The position numbers and the translations under genes are program-made. This document shows, one piece after another, positions 32,565 to 41,151 of a DNA stretch of 64,000 bases; position 1 is the first letter of the stretch; every line of letters starts with the position of its first letter. A model generated the notes under the pieces. It made no database searches and was not told the origin of the DNA. It saw only the letters and a list, made by a program, of their open reading frames with translations. The stretch comes from an uncultured Muribaculum sp. (GTDB lineage Bacteria > Bacteroidota > Bacteroidia > Bacteroidales > Muribaculaceae), in contig NZ_CAJTYX010000002.1 in assembly GCF_910583865.1 (NCBI RefSeq), positions 1 through 64,000 on the forward strand, given 5' to 3'.

Positions 32565-33584
32565 ATGACTGTCATAAAACGTATCATACCCTTGTTTGGC
32601 GCATTGGCGGCATGTGTGTTGCCGTGCTATGCTGCCGATGGCTCTACCGCCTATAACTTTCTGAACATCACGTCATCGAGCCGGATATATGGTCTTGGCG
32701 GGGTCAATATTTCTCTCGTCGACGATGACATCAACAGCGTAGACCAGAATCCGGCGCTTCTTGGCGCTGAAGTGGAAAAACAGCTCGGGCTGAACTACAT
32801 GCATTATGTCGGAGAGTCGAATTTCGCCGGCGCGCGCTATGGTATGGCTGCCGGTGAGCATGGTGCGTGGGCTGCCGGATTGCAATATTTCGGCTATGGC
32901 GACATGAAGGCCACGGACGTGTCGGGTAACATCACCGGCACATTCTCTGCAAAAGACATAGCTTTTTCCGCGACATACAGTCATGATATCACCGGTAATC
33001 TGCGTGGCGGCATAACGCTCAGGGGCATTTATTCTTCCTATGAATCCTATTCGGCGTTTGCGCTCGGCACCGACCTTGGCATCAATTACTACGATCCCGA
33101 CCGTGGTCTGTCGCTGTCGGCTGTAGTTGCCAATCTTGGAGGCCAGATAAAGCGGTTCAACGAACGCTACGACCGCCTTCCTGTCGATGTTCGTCTCGGG
33201 CTCAGCAAGCAGCTTGCGGATGTACCTTTGCGTCTGTCGGTCACCGCATGGAATCTGACAAAATGGCATCTGCCTTATTATGATGCCGGCGACGGCTCAT
33301 CTACAGCCGAGATGGAGAAGAAAGATTCATTCGGATCCAACCTGTTTCGCCATCTGGTTTTCGGGGTGGAATGGCTGCCTTCCGAGCGCTTCTATGCCGG
33401 AATAGGCTACAATTATAAGACACGTACAGATATGGCGACTTACTCGCGCAGTTTCCTGAGCGGTTTTTCCGCATGCGCGGGTATTAATGTGCGTCAGTTC
33501 TCGGTGGGAATCGCGCTCGCGCAGCCTCACACCGGCGCCACTACTTTCATGGTCAATCTGTCTACCCGGCTTTGGGAATTCTGA
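32565..33584 (+). CDS. porQ: Type IX secretion system protein PorQ
   Basis: The 339-residue outer-membrane protein has a signal peptide (cleavage near CYAADG) and a PorQ/PorV-type beta-barrel opening: YNFLNITSSSRIYGLGGVNISLVDDDINSV followed by NPALLG, given here in parts. PorQ belongs to the T9SS attachment machinery that anchors A-LPS-linked cargo. C-terminal strands end in LSTRLWEF, a usual barrel end. It stands alone, with a Crp-family gene following after 43 bases. Confidence 0.82.
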   Translation: MTVIKRIIPLFGALAACVLPCYAADGSTAYNFLNITSSSRIYGLGGVNISLVDDDINSVDQNPALLGAEVEKQLGLNYMHYVGESNFAGARYGMAAGEHGAWAAGLQYFGYGDMKATDVSGNITGTFSAKDIAFSATYSHDITGNLRGGITLRGIYSSYESYSAFALGTDLGINYYDPDRGLSLSAVVANLGGQIKRFNERYDRLPVDVRLGLSKQLADVPLRLSVTAWNLTKWHLPYYDAGDGSSTAEMEKKDSFGSNLFRHLVFGVEWLPSERFYAGIGYNYKTRTDMATYSRSFLSGFSACAGINVRQFSVGIALAQPHTGATTFMVNLSTRLWEF

Positions 33585-33627
33585 ACAGGTTTCGTATAAT
33601 AAATGTATCCAGGAGTGACAGAAGCGG

Positions 33628-34188
33628 ATGGCTGATCTTAAGCTTTATGACGTGTTCGACCTGACGCCATTGCGGGATTTCTTGCGCAGTAACGGCGAAC
33701 CACGAGTATTCAGCAAGGGTGAATGCTTTTGTCGGTTCGGTACTCCCTCCCAGAAGATCGGGGTGGTTAATTCCGGCGGTTTCGCATTCATGCGCCCCGA
33801 CTATAAGGGTGACAACCAGACTTGTTCGCTCGCTTTCAGAGACGAACTTGTCGGAGCATACATATCAAGAATGCCTGGACGTGTGGCTGAGTTCGACGTG
33901 TGCGCAGTCTGCCGTTCGGAGATATCGGTTATGCCTGTTGACGAGATGATAGCACATATATCCGACATCTCTCCGACCTATGGCTACGAATTCGTGTATG
34001 CTATAGCCTATGGATTTATGATGCGAGCTATCGCTTACAGGTGTGAGTCGGTGGACGCGCGCTATACGGAATTGCTTACACGTGTGCCGGATATCCACAG
34101 GTTCATGTCGAATTCTGCCATAGCGTCATATCTCGGAGTCACCAGAGAGACATTCGCCAGAATGCGGGCGAAAAATCGCAGCATGTAG
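33628..34188 (+). CDS. Crp/Fnr-family transcription regulator
   Basis: This 186-residue protein has an N-terminal cNMP-type beta-roll (FSKGECFCRFGTPSQKIGVVNSGG) and a C-terminal winged helix with a recognition helix in NSAIASYLGVTRETFARMRAK. It lacks the Fnr cysteine cluster, and the effector is not evident. Just downstream lies an 18-bp palindrome of CRP type (34235-34252), a probable binding site for this regulator or a related one. Bacteroidota usually carry several of these. Confidence 0.85.
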   Translation: MADLKLYDVFDLTPLRDFLRSNGEPRVFSKGECFCRFGTPSQKIGVVNSGGFAFMRPDYKGDNQTCSLAFRDELVGAYISRMPGRVAEFDVCAVCRSEISVMPVDEMIAHISDISPTYGYEFVYAIAYGFMMRAIAYRCESVDARYTELLTRVPDIHRFMSNSAIASYLGVTRETFARMRAKNRSM

Positions 34189-34234
34189 CCTGTTTTTCTG
34201 ATTTTGTGGCCGGTTTGTCGTGATGATTTCATGG

Positions 34235-34252
34235 GTGTGATTTAAATCACAC
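34235..34252. promoter_or_regulatory. Perfect CRP/FNR-type palindromic operator
   Basis: GTGTGATTTAAATCACAC is an exact 18-bp palindrome containing the TGTGA-N6-TCACA pattern of the CRP/FNR superfamily. Its centre is about 41-42 bases before the start site expected from the -7 element at 34273-34280, the class II activator position. Confidence 0.7.
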
Positions 34253-34272
34253 ATTTTTTTCATATGTATGTA

Positions 34273-34280
34273 TATATTTG
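34273..34280 (+). promoter_or_regulatory. -7 element of the DUF3857/transglutaminase gene
   Basis: TATATTTG matches TAnnTTTG. The ATG at 34311 lies 31 bases further on. No TTTG at -33 is present; the CRP-type palindrome occupies that region, as expected for an activator-dependent promoter. Confidence 0.5.
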
Positions 34281-34310
34281 TGCATGCGATACACTGATAC
34301 CATATGTGCC

Positions 34311-36116
34311 ATGAAAAGCGGATTCATGGCCTCGATTTCATTATTCATATTTCCTACAGTGCTTTACGCCGCTTCTCCCGAAAGGAATGTGGTGATTGCG
34401 GAAGGAGAAGAAGTGTATAAATTTGTTTCCGGCAAGAGGGGAATTGAAGTAGTACACTCCGTTTCCGACGAATACCTCGCGACACGGCGTTCGGAGCGCA
34501 TATGTCCGCATATATTCCACACAAGCAACATACGTCTTGACAAAGCTTCCGGGGGTAAACCGCTCTATCGTAATGTTAATTCCCCCTCGGTGTTTCATGA
34601 TGACAGCAAAGTGTGTTACTTTGATATTTTTCTTGAACGAAAGGACAAGAAGGCCAAGGTGAACTTCAAACGTACGTTTACCGATCCGGCGCATTTTACC
34701 GGCATATTCCCTCTTGACGAATATCCTGTGCTTCATAAGACATTTACTGTGGAAATCCCCGCATCGTTGGCGGGGATAGAGCTTGTCGAGACAAATTTCC
34801 CCGACACGGGTATTACAAGGTCTGACGAGACTATGGCCGGAGGTGCGAGGCGCATCACTTACACTGTCACAGACGTGGACAAGGCTCCGGATGATCGGGC
34901 TTCACCGTCGCCCAAGGAATTATTGCCCTACATTATGGTGAAAGGCTATTTTCCTGACACGGATTCGCTTTACCGCTATCACGAACGGTTGCTCGCGGTC
35001 GATACTGTCATCCCTGATGTCGGAAAGCTTGTACGTTCAATTGTAGGTGGAATGGAGGATGTCGATGCCGGAATCTCAGCTTTATACCGCTATGTGCAGG
35101 ACAATGTGCGATATGTGGCCTTTGAGGAGGGTGAGGCCGGTTATCGTCCCGATGCGCCGGCAGAGGTTCTGCGCAAGCGTTATGGCGACTGCAAGGGTAT
35201 GTCGATGCTTCTCGCCACGTTGCTTAATCGCGCAGGAGTGGATGCTTCGGTAGCTATCACCGGTACTCGTTCCATACCGTTCCGCATTTCAGAAAATCCG
35301 TCGCTGTCGGCGGCTGACCATATGATATGCGTCGTGCCTCGCGGCGCGGCCGGATACCTTTTTCTCGATCCTACCAACGAGCAGATTTCATATCGTCACA
35401 TACCTTGGAGCATCCGGGGTAAAGATGCCATGATGATACTTCCCGGCGGTGGCTACAGGATGGTTGATATCCCGGCGCAGTCACCTTGTCATTCTGAGGA
35501 TGTCATCACATACCATTATAGTCTCGCTTCAGGCGGACCGGTAGGCCGGGCGGAAAGGCGTTGCACCGAGGATATGGCCGAGCGGTTCATAACCATTTTC
35601 AATGATGTTCCGCGCCAACATCTCGACGAACTTCTTGCAAAGTCATTGATTCCGGGGGCGCAGGCTATGGTAATGGAGGACAGTGTGGGATATGACAGAT
35701 CAGTCCCGGGGATAGTGACGCTCTCCGCGCCTGTGTGCAATCCGGCGGCCGTGACTTTTGCCGGAGATGTGTTATATGTCGATCTTAATGCGTCAGGTGG
35801 ACCGTTCGGGGCCCGCATCGACACCGAGGACCGTCGTTCCGACTATGAATTCTCAGTGCCTGCTACCATAGAACGGCGTACCATACTTGACGTCCCGGAC
35901 GGATATGACATAGTGCTTCCGAGCGATTACGAATCGCAATCGCCGCAGGCACGCCTGTCGTGCACTTTCACGAAGGATGGACGCACTGTGACCATGACAA
36001 AACGAATGATCGTTGATGATACGCGCATTCCGCTCTCCGATATCCCGGCATGGAATCGCATACTTACTGAATGGACCGACGCATGCAACCGCCAAGTAGA
36101 GTTGAGAAGGCATTGA
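34311..36116 (+). CDS. DUF3857/transglutaminase-like secreted protein
   Basis: The 601-residue product has a signal peptide (SISLFIFPTVLYAAS), an N-terminal DUF3857 beta domain and a transglutaminase-like core with a complete triad: Cys in YGDCKGMS, His in ADHMICV and Asp in FLDPTNEQ. A C-terminal DUF3858-like beta domain follows. It is likely a periplasmic or surface peptidase/cross-linker; the substrate is unknown. Start 34311 is used because the promoter -7 element lies at 34273-34280; ATG 34284 is too near. It appears to be under the CRP-type site and is followed by a related gene lacking the triad. Confidence 0.78.
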   Translation: MKSGFMASISLFIFPTVLYAASPERNVVIAEGEEVYKFVSGKRGIEVVHSVSDEYLATRRSERICPHIFHTSNIRLDKASGGKPLYRNVNSPSVFHDDSKVCYFDIFLERKDKKAKVNFKRTFTDPAHFTGIFPLDEYPVLHKTFTVEIPASLAGIELVETNFPDTGITRSDETMAGGARRITYTVTDVDKAPDDRASPSPKELLPYIMVKGYFPDTDSLYRYHERLLAVDTVIPDVGKLVRSIVGGMEDVDAGISALYRYVQDNVRYVAFEEGEAGYRPDAPAEVLRKRYGDCKGMSMLLATLLNRAGVDASVAITGTRSIPFRISENPSLSAADHMICVVPRGAAGYLFLDPTNEQISYRHIPWSIRGKDAMMILPGGGYRMVDIPAQSPCHSEDVITYHYSLASGGPVGRAERRCTEDMAERFITIFNDVPRQHLDELLAKSLIPGAQAMVMEDSVGYDRSVPGIVTLSAPVCNPAAVTFAGDVLYVDLNASGGPFGARIDTEDRRSDYEFSVPATIERRTILDVPDGYDIVLPSDYESQSPQARLSCTFTKDGRTVTMTKRMIVDDTRIPLSDIPAWNRILTEWTDACNRQVELRRH

Positions 36117-36173
36117 CAAGGATTTTATTTTATACATATTAAATATAATATCTCAAATATAATATTTCAGAAT

Positions 36174-38381
36174 ATGAAACGGATTCTGCTGCTGACGGCG
36201 CTGGTTATGAGCGTCATTGCGATGCGGGCCGATGACATGGCCGAATATCGCGCATTTGCCGACACTGTCCGTGCGGATGTCTATTCGATGGATCTTCCTG
36301 CGTTCAAAATCAAGGAAATACCAGACAAGTATCGAAATGAATCGGCGGTCTATAAGGCCATATATGAGAATTTCGATGCCAAGAAAAAGACCGGTGTCGG
36401 TGTACGGCCCGGGCCACTTATGCTCCCTACGGTTTCTCGTCGTGCGCGTGTGGAAGCGGGGCATCTGACGCGCATGCTCATCCATATCAACGATAAGGCC
36501 GCCCTCGACAAATATTCGGAGTTTGACTTCGGTACCGACGACAAGAAGAGTTACTACGAGGGCTATGAGAAAAGCCGTCGTGCAATGGGTGTGCGACTCG
36601 TGAAGCCGGACGGTCGTATCATTGACATAGACACCTCCGAATTCGTAGAGGTGGAAGAGGGAAAGAAAGGGGAGAAGAAGAGCCGCAAGCTTGCTATCCC
36701 GGGCCTCGAAGTAGGCGATGATATCGATGTGTTCTTCTATACAGAGACACGCATGCAGAACGTCCACCCCGACCCCCTTACATTCTATATGAAAGAGGAT
36801 GCCCCGATACTCAACTATCAGATACATTGTGTGATTGATGACAATCTGACCACACAATACCGTACCCTCAACGGTGCTCCCGAGTTTGCTGTAAGCCGCG
36901 ATGAAGATGGAAACTATGTGCTCGACCTGATAATGACCGACATATCGTCAAAAGAGCCGAGATTGTGGTATAGCACGTCACAGCAGTCGCCGCAAGTGAA
37001 GATGTATGTGTTCAACCGGCGCAACAGCAGTGATTTCACTCCCAAGAGCGCCCGGTTCGACGGCATGCAATGTAATCCTCCCGCCACCTGGATTATTGGC
37101 GACCGTTGGGATGAGGATGACTGGTGGCTTGAAAGGGGTGCCGTGTCGGGTGATCTCGTGATGAAGAATTATCTCAAGGATGGCCGCAAGATAGTCAAGG
37201 ATATAGAGAAAATGGTCAAGGAAGGTAAGATTACCGCACGCGAAGGCGCGGATTATCTTTACAATCTGCTATGCTATTTATATATCGGCAACCGTGCGCG
37301 GCTTAACGTGCGCGACTTCGCCATACAGTACAACAGTCTGCTGAAGTCCCACAAGTTCCCGGTAGAAGGGGGCATGTCGTCAATCCCCGACCAGGAGTCT
37401 CTCGACGAGGTTATAAACCTTAGCAATACTATATTCTTCACGCGTTTGCAGGGGGATACGACACGCTATTATTTCCCTCCGAGTGGAGGCATCTTTGCAC
37501 CGTCGGAGATTATCACCGGGGCGCATGGCCGTAAAGCCATCATGTGGCGCAAGCCAAAGGAACGCAAGAAAGAGCCCGACGGTACGAACTATTTCAGGAT
37601 TCCGGCTTCAACAGCTGCCGACAACCGCAATGTCACCGACGTAGATGCGACCCTTGACGGGACATCTGTTATGATTACTCGCAGGGAATCGCACCTGGGC
37701 TCTACCAAAAGCCATGCTTACGGTATTCTCAGCGAGGAGGATATGAACGAAGGCTATCGCAGATACCTCTCCCGTTACGGTCATACAGTCAATGTCAAAG
37801 AGAATAAGAAGGAGGCTGCCGACCGTGTCGAGCGTTATGCCGACGGACGCATGGAGCAGAAGGATGATTTCAAAAAAGAAATAGAGAATTACCATGGTTC
37901 TGCAGCAGCCGATTTTGTGGAGGGCAATGTAGTGGCTCTTGGAGTTGATCCCGCCGATCCGGCTTTGGTATATGAACTTACCTACCGCATGGACAATCTG
38001 TTGAAGCGTGCCGGCAGCAATCTGGTGCTGTCGATAGGTAAACTCCTCAATGACCAGATTGAGGTATTGCCTTCCGACCGTGATCGTGACGTGGATGCAT
38101 GGATGCGCTCACCGAGGGAATATGTCACTCGTATAAACGTCACGCTGCCCGATGGATATAAGGTAAGCGACAAAGCGCTTGCAGCTCTTGATCGCTCGGT
38201 TGTCACGGCTGCCGGGACATTCACGGTAAAGGCCTCATCGTCTCCGGGCAAGCTGGCGGCGGAAATAACCAAGGTCTACTCAAAGTCCGTTGTTCCTGTT
38301 GCCGAATGGCCTGATATGCTTAAAGTGCTTGACGCGGCTTCGGCCTGGAATTCCGCCTCGATACTTCTTGAGAAAAATTAA
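36174..38381 (+). CDS. DUF3857-type secreted protein lacking a catalytic triad
   Basis: This 735-residue protein has a signal peptide (LLTALVMSVIAMRAD) and a DUF3857-like N-terminal beta region (RLVKPDGRIIDIDTSEFVEV). The central helical segment DYLYNLLCYLYIGNRARLNVRDF sits where the transglutaminase Cys helix would be, but no Cys-His-Asp triad is visible. It is thus probably a non-enzymatic partner of the preceding gene, 57 bases upstream. The pair is likely one transcript ending at the hairpins 38408-38464. Confidence 0.7.
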   Translation: MKRILLLTALVMSVIAMRADDMAEYRAFADTVRADVYSMDLPAFKIKEIPDKYRNESAVYKAIYENFDAKKKTGVGVRPGPLMLPTVSRRARVEAGHLTRMLIHINDKAALDKYSEFDFGTDDKKSYYEGYEKSRRAMGVRLVKPDGRIIDIDTSEFVEVEEGKKGEKKSRKLAIPGLEVGDDIDVFFYTETRMQNVHPDPLTFYMKEDAPILNYQIHCVIDDNLTTQYRTLNGAPEFAVSRDEDGNYVLDLIMTDISSKEPRLWYSTSQQSPQVKMYVFNRRNSSDFTPKSARFDGMQCNPPATWIIGDRWDEDDWWLERGAVSGDLVMKNYLKDGRKIVKDIEKMVKEGKITAREGADYLYNLLCYLYIGNRARLNVRDFAIQYNSLLKSHKFPVEGGMSSIPDQESLDEVINLSNTIFFTRLQGDTTRYYFPPSGGIFAPSEIITGAHGRKAIMWRKPKERKKEPDGTNYFRIPASTAADNRNVTDVDATLDGTSVMITRRESHLGSTKSHAYGILSEEDMNEGYRRYLSRYGHTVNVKENKKEAADRVERYADGRMEQKDDFKKEIENYHGSAAADFVEGNVVALGVDPADPALVYELTYRMDNLLKRAGSNLVLSIGKLLNDQIEVLPSDRDRDVDAWMRSPREYVTRINVTLPDGYKVSDKALAALDRSVVTAAGTFTVKASSSPGKLAAEITKVYSKSVVPVAEWPDMLKVLDAASAWNSASILLEKN

Positions 38382-38407
38382 TAGCATAATATATTAAAGG
38401 AAGTAGG

Positions 38408-38464
38408 GTGCTATGGTTGATAGCACTATATTGTGGCATGCCCGTTAACTCGACAGGCATGCCA
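38408..38464 (+). terminator. Two consecutive hairpins, terminator of the DUF3857 pair
   Basis: GTGCTAT/ATAGCAC (38408-38414 with 38420-38426) is followed by TGGCATGCC/GGCATGCCA (38434-38442 with 38456-38464) and then a TAATTTTGTTT tail. The second hairpin with its T-rich tail fits a Rho-independent terminator. Confidence 0.65.
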
Positions 38465-38499
38465 TAATTTTGTTTCCTCTCGGCAAAGCTCAAAATAAA

Positions 38500-38532
38500 T
38501 TTGGCTTTGCACTCGACTTATTGCTATCTTTG
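38500..38532 (+). promoter_or_regulatory. Promoter of the cmk operon
   Basis: TTTG (38500-38503), 21 bases, TATCTTTG (38525-38532) matches the Bacteroidota -33/-7 consensus. The cmk ATG at 38566 is 33 bases downstream. Confidence 0.65.
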
Positions 38533-38565
38533 TGAAAATATTTTGCACGGAATAATAGGATACAC

Positions 38566-39270
38566 ATGTCAGAAACGGACAAAAAGATAATTATAGCTAT
38601 TGACGGCTATTCGTCGTCGGGGAAAAGCTCCATGGCTCGCGCGCTTGCATCAGCCATCGGCTACAGATATGTCGATTCGGGCGCCATGTACCGGGCGGTT
38701 ACTCTATGGGGGCTGCGTCATGGCCTTGTCATTGACGGTAAGGTCGACGAGGATGCTATTGTAGCCGCTCTTCCTGAAATAAACATAGATTTCCTCCCGA
38801 TAGCCGGTGAAGGCCAGCATACGCTGCTTGACGGTGAGGATGTGGAGCGCGAGATACGCTCGTTGCGTGTGTCAGACAATGTGTCGCAGGTGGCGGTCAT
38901 CCCAGCTGTACGACATCATCTGGTTGAACTGCAGCAACGTTTCGGAGACGAGAAGGGAATAGTGATGGACGGACGGGACATAGGTACCACGGTGTTCCCA
39001 CAAGCAGAGATGAAAGTATTTGTGGATGCTTCGGCTGAGACTCGTGCACGCCGCCGTTTTCTGGAATTGCAGGAGAAAGGTGTCGAGTCCGCTTACGAGG
39101 ATGTTCTCGCCAATGTGCGACAGCGTGACCATATCGATACGACACGTGCCGAAAGCCCTTTGGTAAAAGCTTCCGATGCCGTGAGTCTCGACAACAGCGA
39201 AATGACTATCGCGGAGCAGAACAAGTGGCTTATTGACCTGTATCACCGCACTCTCGACGCATTGATATGA
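38566..39270 (+). CDS. cmk: Cytidylate kinase
   Basis: Cmk phosphorylates CMP and dCMP. The 234-residue P-loop kinase has AIDGYSSSGKSSMARALA (Walker A), YRYVDSGAMYRAVT, DGRDIGTTVFPQAEMKVFVD and RARRRFLEL. Its stop overlaps the ispH ATG by 4 bases (ATGA), so the two are coupled; the cmk-ispH order is common in Bacteroidota. Confidence 0.97.
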   Translation: MSETDKKIIIAIDGYSSSGKSSMARALASAIGYRYVDSGAMYRAVTLWGLRHGLVIDGKVDEDAIVAALPEINIDFLPIAGEGQHTLLDGEDVEREIRSLRVSDNVSQVAVIPAVRHHLVELQQRFGDEKGIVMDGRDIGTTVFPQAEMKVFVDASAETRARRRFLELQEKGVESAYEDVLANVRQRDHIDTTRAESPLVKASDAVSLDNSEMTIAEQNKWLIDLYHRTLDALI

Positions 39271-40133
39271 GGGTAGAGATCGATCAGGCATCCGGATTTT
39301 GCAACGGAGTCGTCACAGCCATCCACAAGGCTGAGCAGGAACTTGACAGTTCTGCACGGCTCTATTGCCTCGGTGACATCGTGCACAACAGCGACGAGGT
39401 GGAACGGTTGCGTCGTCGTGGGCTCATCACAATCACACACGATGATTTTTCATCGCTGCGTGACGTTAAGGTGCTGCTACGGGCGCATGGCGAACCGCCA
39501 TCGACCTATGCAGTGGCACGAGCCAACGGCATAGAGATCATAGATGCCACATGCCCTGTAGTGCTCCATCTACAGAAGCGCATCCGGGAGAGCTATGACC
39601 GCCGTACTCCGGGCCAGCAGATAGTGATATACGGCAAGCGTGGCCATGCCGAGGTCAACGGCCTTGTGGGCCAGACCGACGGCGAGGCGGTGGTTGTTGA
39701 AGATGTGGCGGGTCTCGACCGTCTCGACTTCTCGCGCGACATAATCCTCTATAGCCAGACCACAAAGTCCGTCCATGGCTTTCATGAGATGATAAGTGAA
39801 ATCGAGCGCCGTAAGTCTCCTACAGCACGTTTTGAGTATGTAGATACCATATGCCGCCAGGTAGCCAACCGTGTGCCTCAGTTACGGGCATTCGCGGCAG
39901 AGCATCAGGTGATACTTTTCGTGAGCGGGCGCAAGTCGAGCAACGGACGTTTTCTCTACGGAGAGTGTCATGACGTGAATCCTCTTACGTATCTCATCTC
40001 CAATCCTGATGAGATTGAACCCGCGTGGCTTGTCGGAGTCGAAAGCATAGGAATCTGTGGCGCTACATCCACTCCACGATGGCTGATGGAGCAGGTGCGT
40101 GACCGTATCAACTCGCTTGCTACCGATGAATGA
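39267..40133 (+). CDS. ispH: 4-hydroxy-3-methylbut-2-enyl diphosphate reductase
   Basis: IspH performs the last step of the MEP isoprenoid pathway, making IPP and DMAPP with a 4Fe-4S cluster. Its 288 residues include Cys12 (SGFCNGVV), the second cluster Cys in DATCPVV, GHAEVNGL, and the third Cys in GICGATSTP, as well as HNSDEV. The polyprenyl synthase downstream (41152) uses its product. It overlaps cmk by 4 bases and the exonuclease by 8. Confidence 0.97.
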   Translation: MRVEIDQASGFCNGVVTAIHKAEQELDSSARLYCLGDIVHNSDEVERLRRRGLITITHDDFSSLRDVKVLLRAHGEPPSTYAVARANGIEIIDATCPVVLHLQKRIRESYDRRTPGQQIVIYGKRGHAEVNGLVGQTDGEAVVVEDVAGLDRLDFSRDIILYSQTTKSVHGFHEMISEIERRKSPTARFEYVDTICRQVANRVPQLRAFAAEHQVILFVSGRKSSNGRFLYGECHDVNPLTYLISNPDEIEPAWLVGVESIGICGATSTPRWLMEQVRDRINSLATDE

Positions 40134-40650
40134 CTTCATAGCCATAGACGTTGAGACCGCCAACAATGAACCTACAAGCGTGTGTGCCATAGGCGCCGTG
40201 CTAGTAAAGGGCGGTACGGTGGCATGCACGTTCTACAGGCTTGTAAAGCCGGAACCGGATTGGTATATCCGCTATTTCTCCACAAACATCCACGGGATAT
40301 ACCCGGCGGATACTGAAAACTGCCCGGGATTCGCCGCCGTATGGGAAAGCATGACCGAGGCGTTCAAGCCCTATGGTGTGGATATGGAGACGATACCTTT
40401 CGTGGCTCACAACAAAAGCTTCGACGAAAGGTGTATCCGTGCCTGTCACCGTATGTATCAGATGACATGGCCTGACAATCCATTTTTCTGCACCCTTTCC
40501 GCCGCACGGCGTTCCATCCGCAGGGCTGACATAGGAGGTAGTTACTCGCTTCCATATGTGGCCGATTACCTCGGAATACCCTTTAAAGACCACCACAATG
40601 CACAAGCCGATGCTCTTGCCTGTGCGAAAATAGCAATGTGCCTGTTATGA
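40126..40650 (+). CDS. DEDDh 3'-5' exonuclease (DnaQ/epsilon-like)
   Basis: The 174-residue protein starts MNDFIAIDVETAN with the Exo I Asp-Glu pair, then has FVAHNKSFDERCI (Exo II) and HHNAQADALACAKI (Exo III, DEDDh His-Asp). It is a stand-alone exonuclease rather than a polymerase subunit by length. The start at 40126 overlaps ispH by 8 bases. The following lipoprotein begins at 40647 with ATGA overlap. Confidence 0.85.
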   Translation: MNDFIAIDVETANNEPTSVCAIGAVLVKGGTVACTFYRLVKPEPDWYIRYFSTNIHGIYPADTENCPGFAAVWESMTEAFKPYGVDMETIPFVAHNKSFDERCIRACHRMYQMTWPDNPFFCTLSAARRSIRRADIGGSYSLPYVADYLGIPFKDHHNAQADALACAKIAMCLL

Positions 40651-41129
40651 ACGGAAAATATATAGTCAATGCCTGTGTGGCGGTGATTCTCGTCATGATT
40701 GCGGCCTCTTGCGGCTGTTCATCATCGCGGGAGCGTAAATATGTGAGTCAGCGTGGCGCCAAGGATGCCGTTGCATTCGTGGAGAAAGCTCCCTCGATGA
40801 CCGTGATGCAGATGGAAAGCTTTCTTTTGCAGGTGCGTGCCAATGAACAGGAATATCGAGAGGCAGGCAAGGACAAGATTGCCGACGCATATATCGAGGC
40901 GTTCGAGACCACCCTTGCGCAGCGCGACGACAGTCTTGCCATGCGGATTCTCGGAACCGAGGTGGCAGTTGCCCGAAAGTCTGACGCTCCGGTGTCCGTT
41001 CCTGAGGCTTTGAACGGGACTGATACGGTCCGTCAGAGTGTCGTTGCACCACCATCATCAACGGTATTGGCTGATGACGATGGCGGCATAGTGAGCGATG
41101 AGTCGGGAAACGTGGCTGATATAAAGTAA
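40647..41129 (+). CDS. Small lipoprotein, function unknown
   Basis: The 160-residue product has a signal peptide with lipobox IAASC (VILVMIAASCGCSSS) and a charged helix that begins YVSQRGAKDAVAFVEKAPSM. The C-terminal portion is low-complexity (Ser/Val/Asp-rich). It overlaps the exonuclease stop (ATGA). No family recognised. Its place before the polyprenyl synthase suggests only operon membership. Confidence 0.7.
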   Translation: MNGKYIVNACVAVILVMIAASCGCSSSRERKYVSQRGAKDAVAFVEKAPSMTVMQMESFLLQVRANEQEYREAGKDKIADAYIEAFETTLAQRDDSLAMRILGTEVAVARKSDAPVSVPEALNGTDTVRQSVVAPPSSTVLADDDGGIVSDESGNVADIK

Positions 41130-41151
41130 AAAAACATTTAAAATTGAAAAT

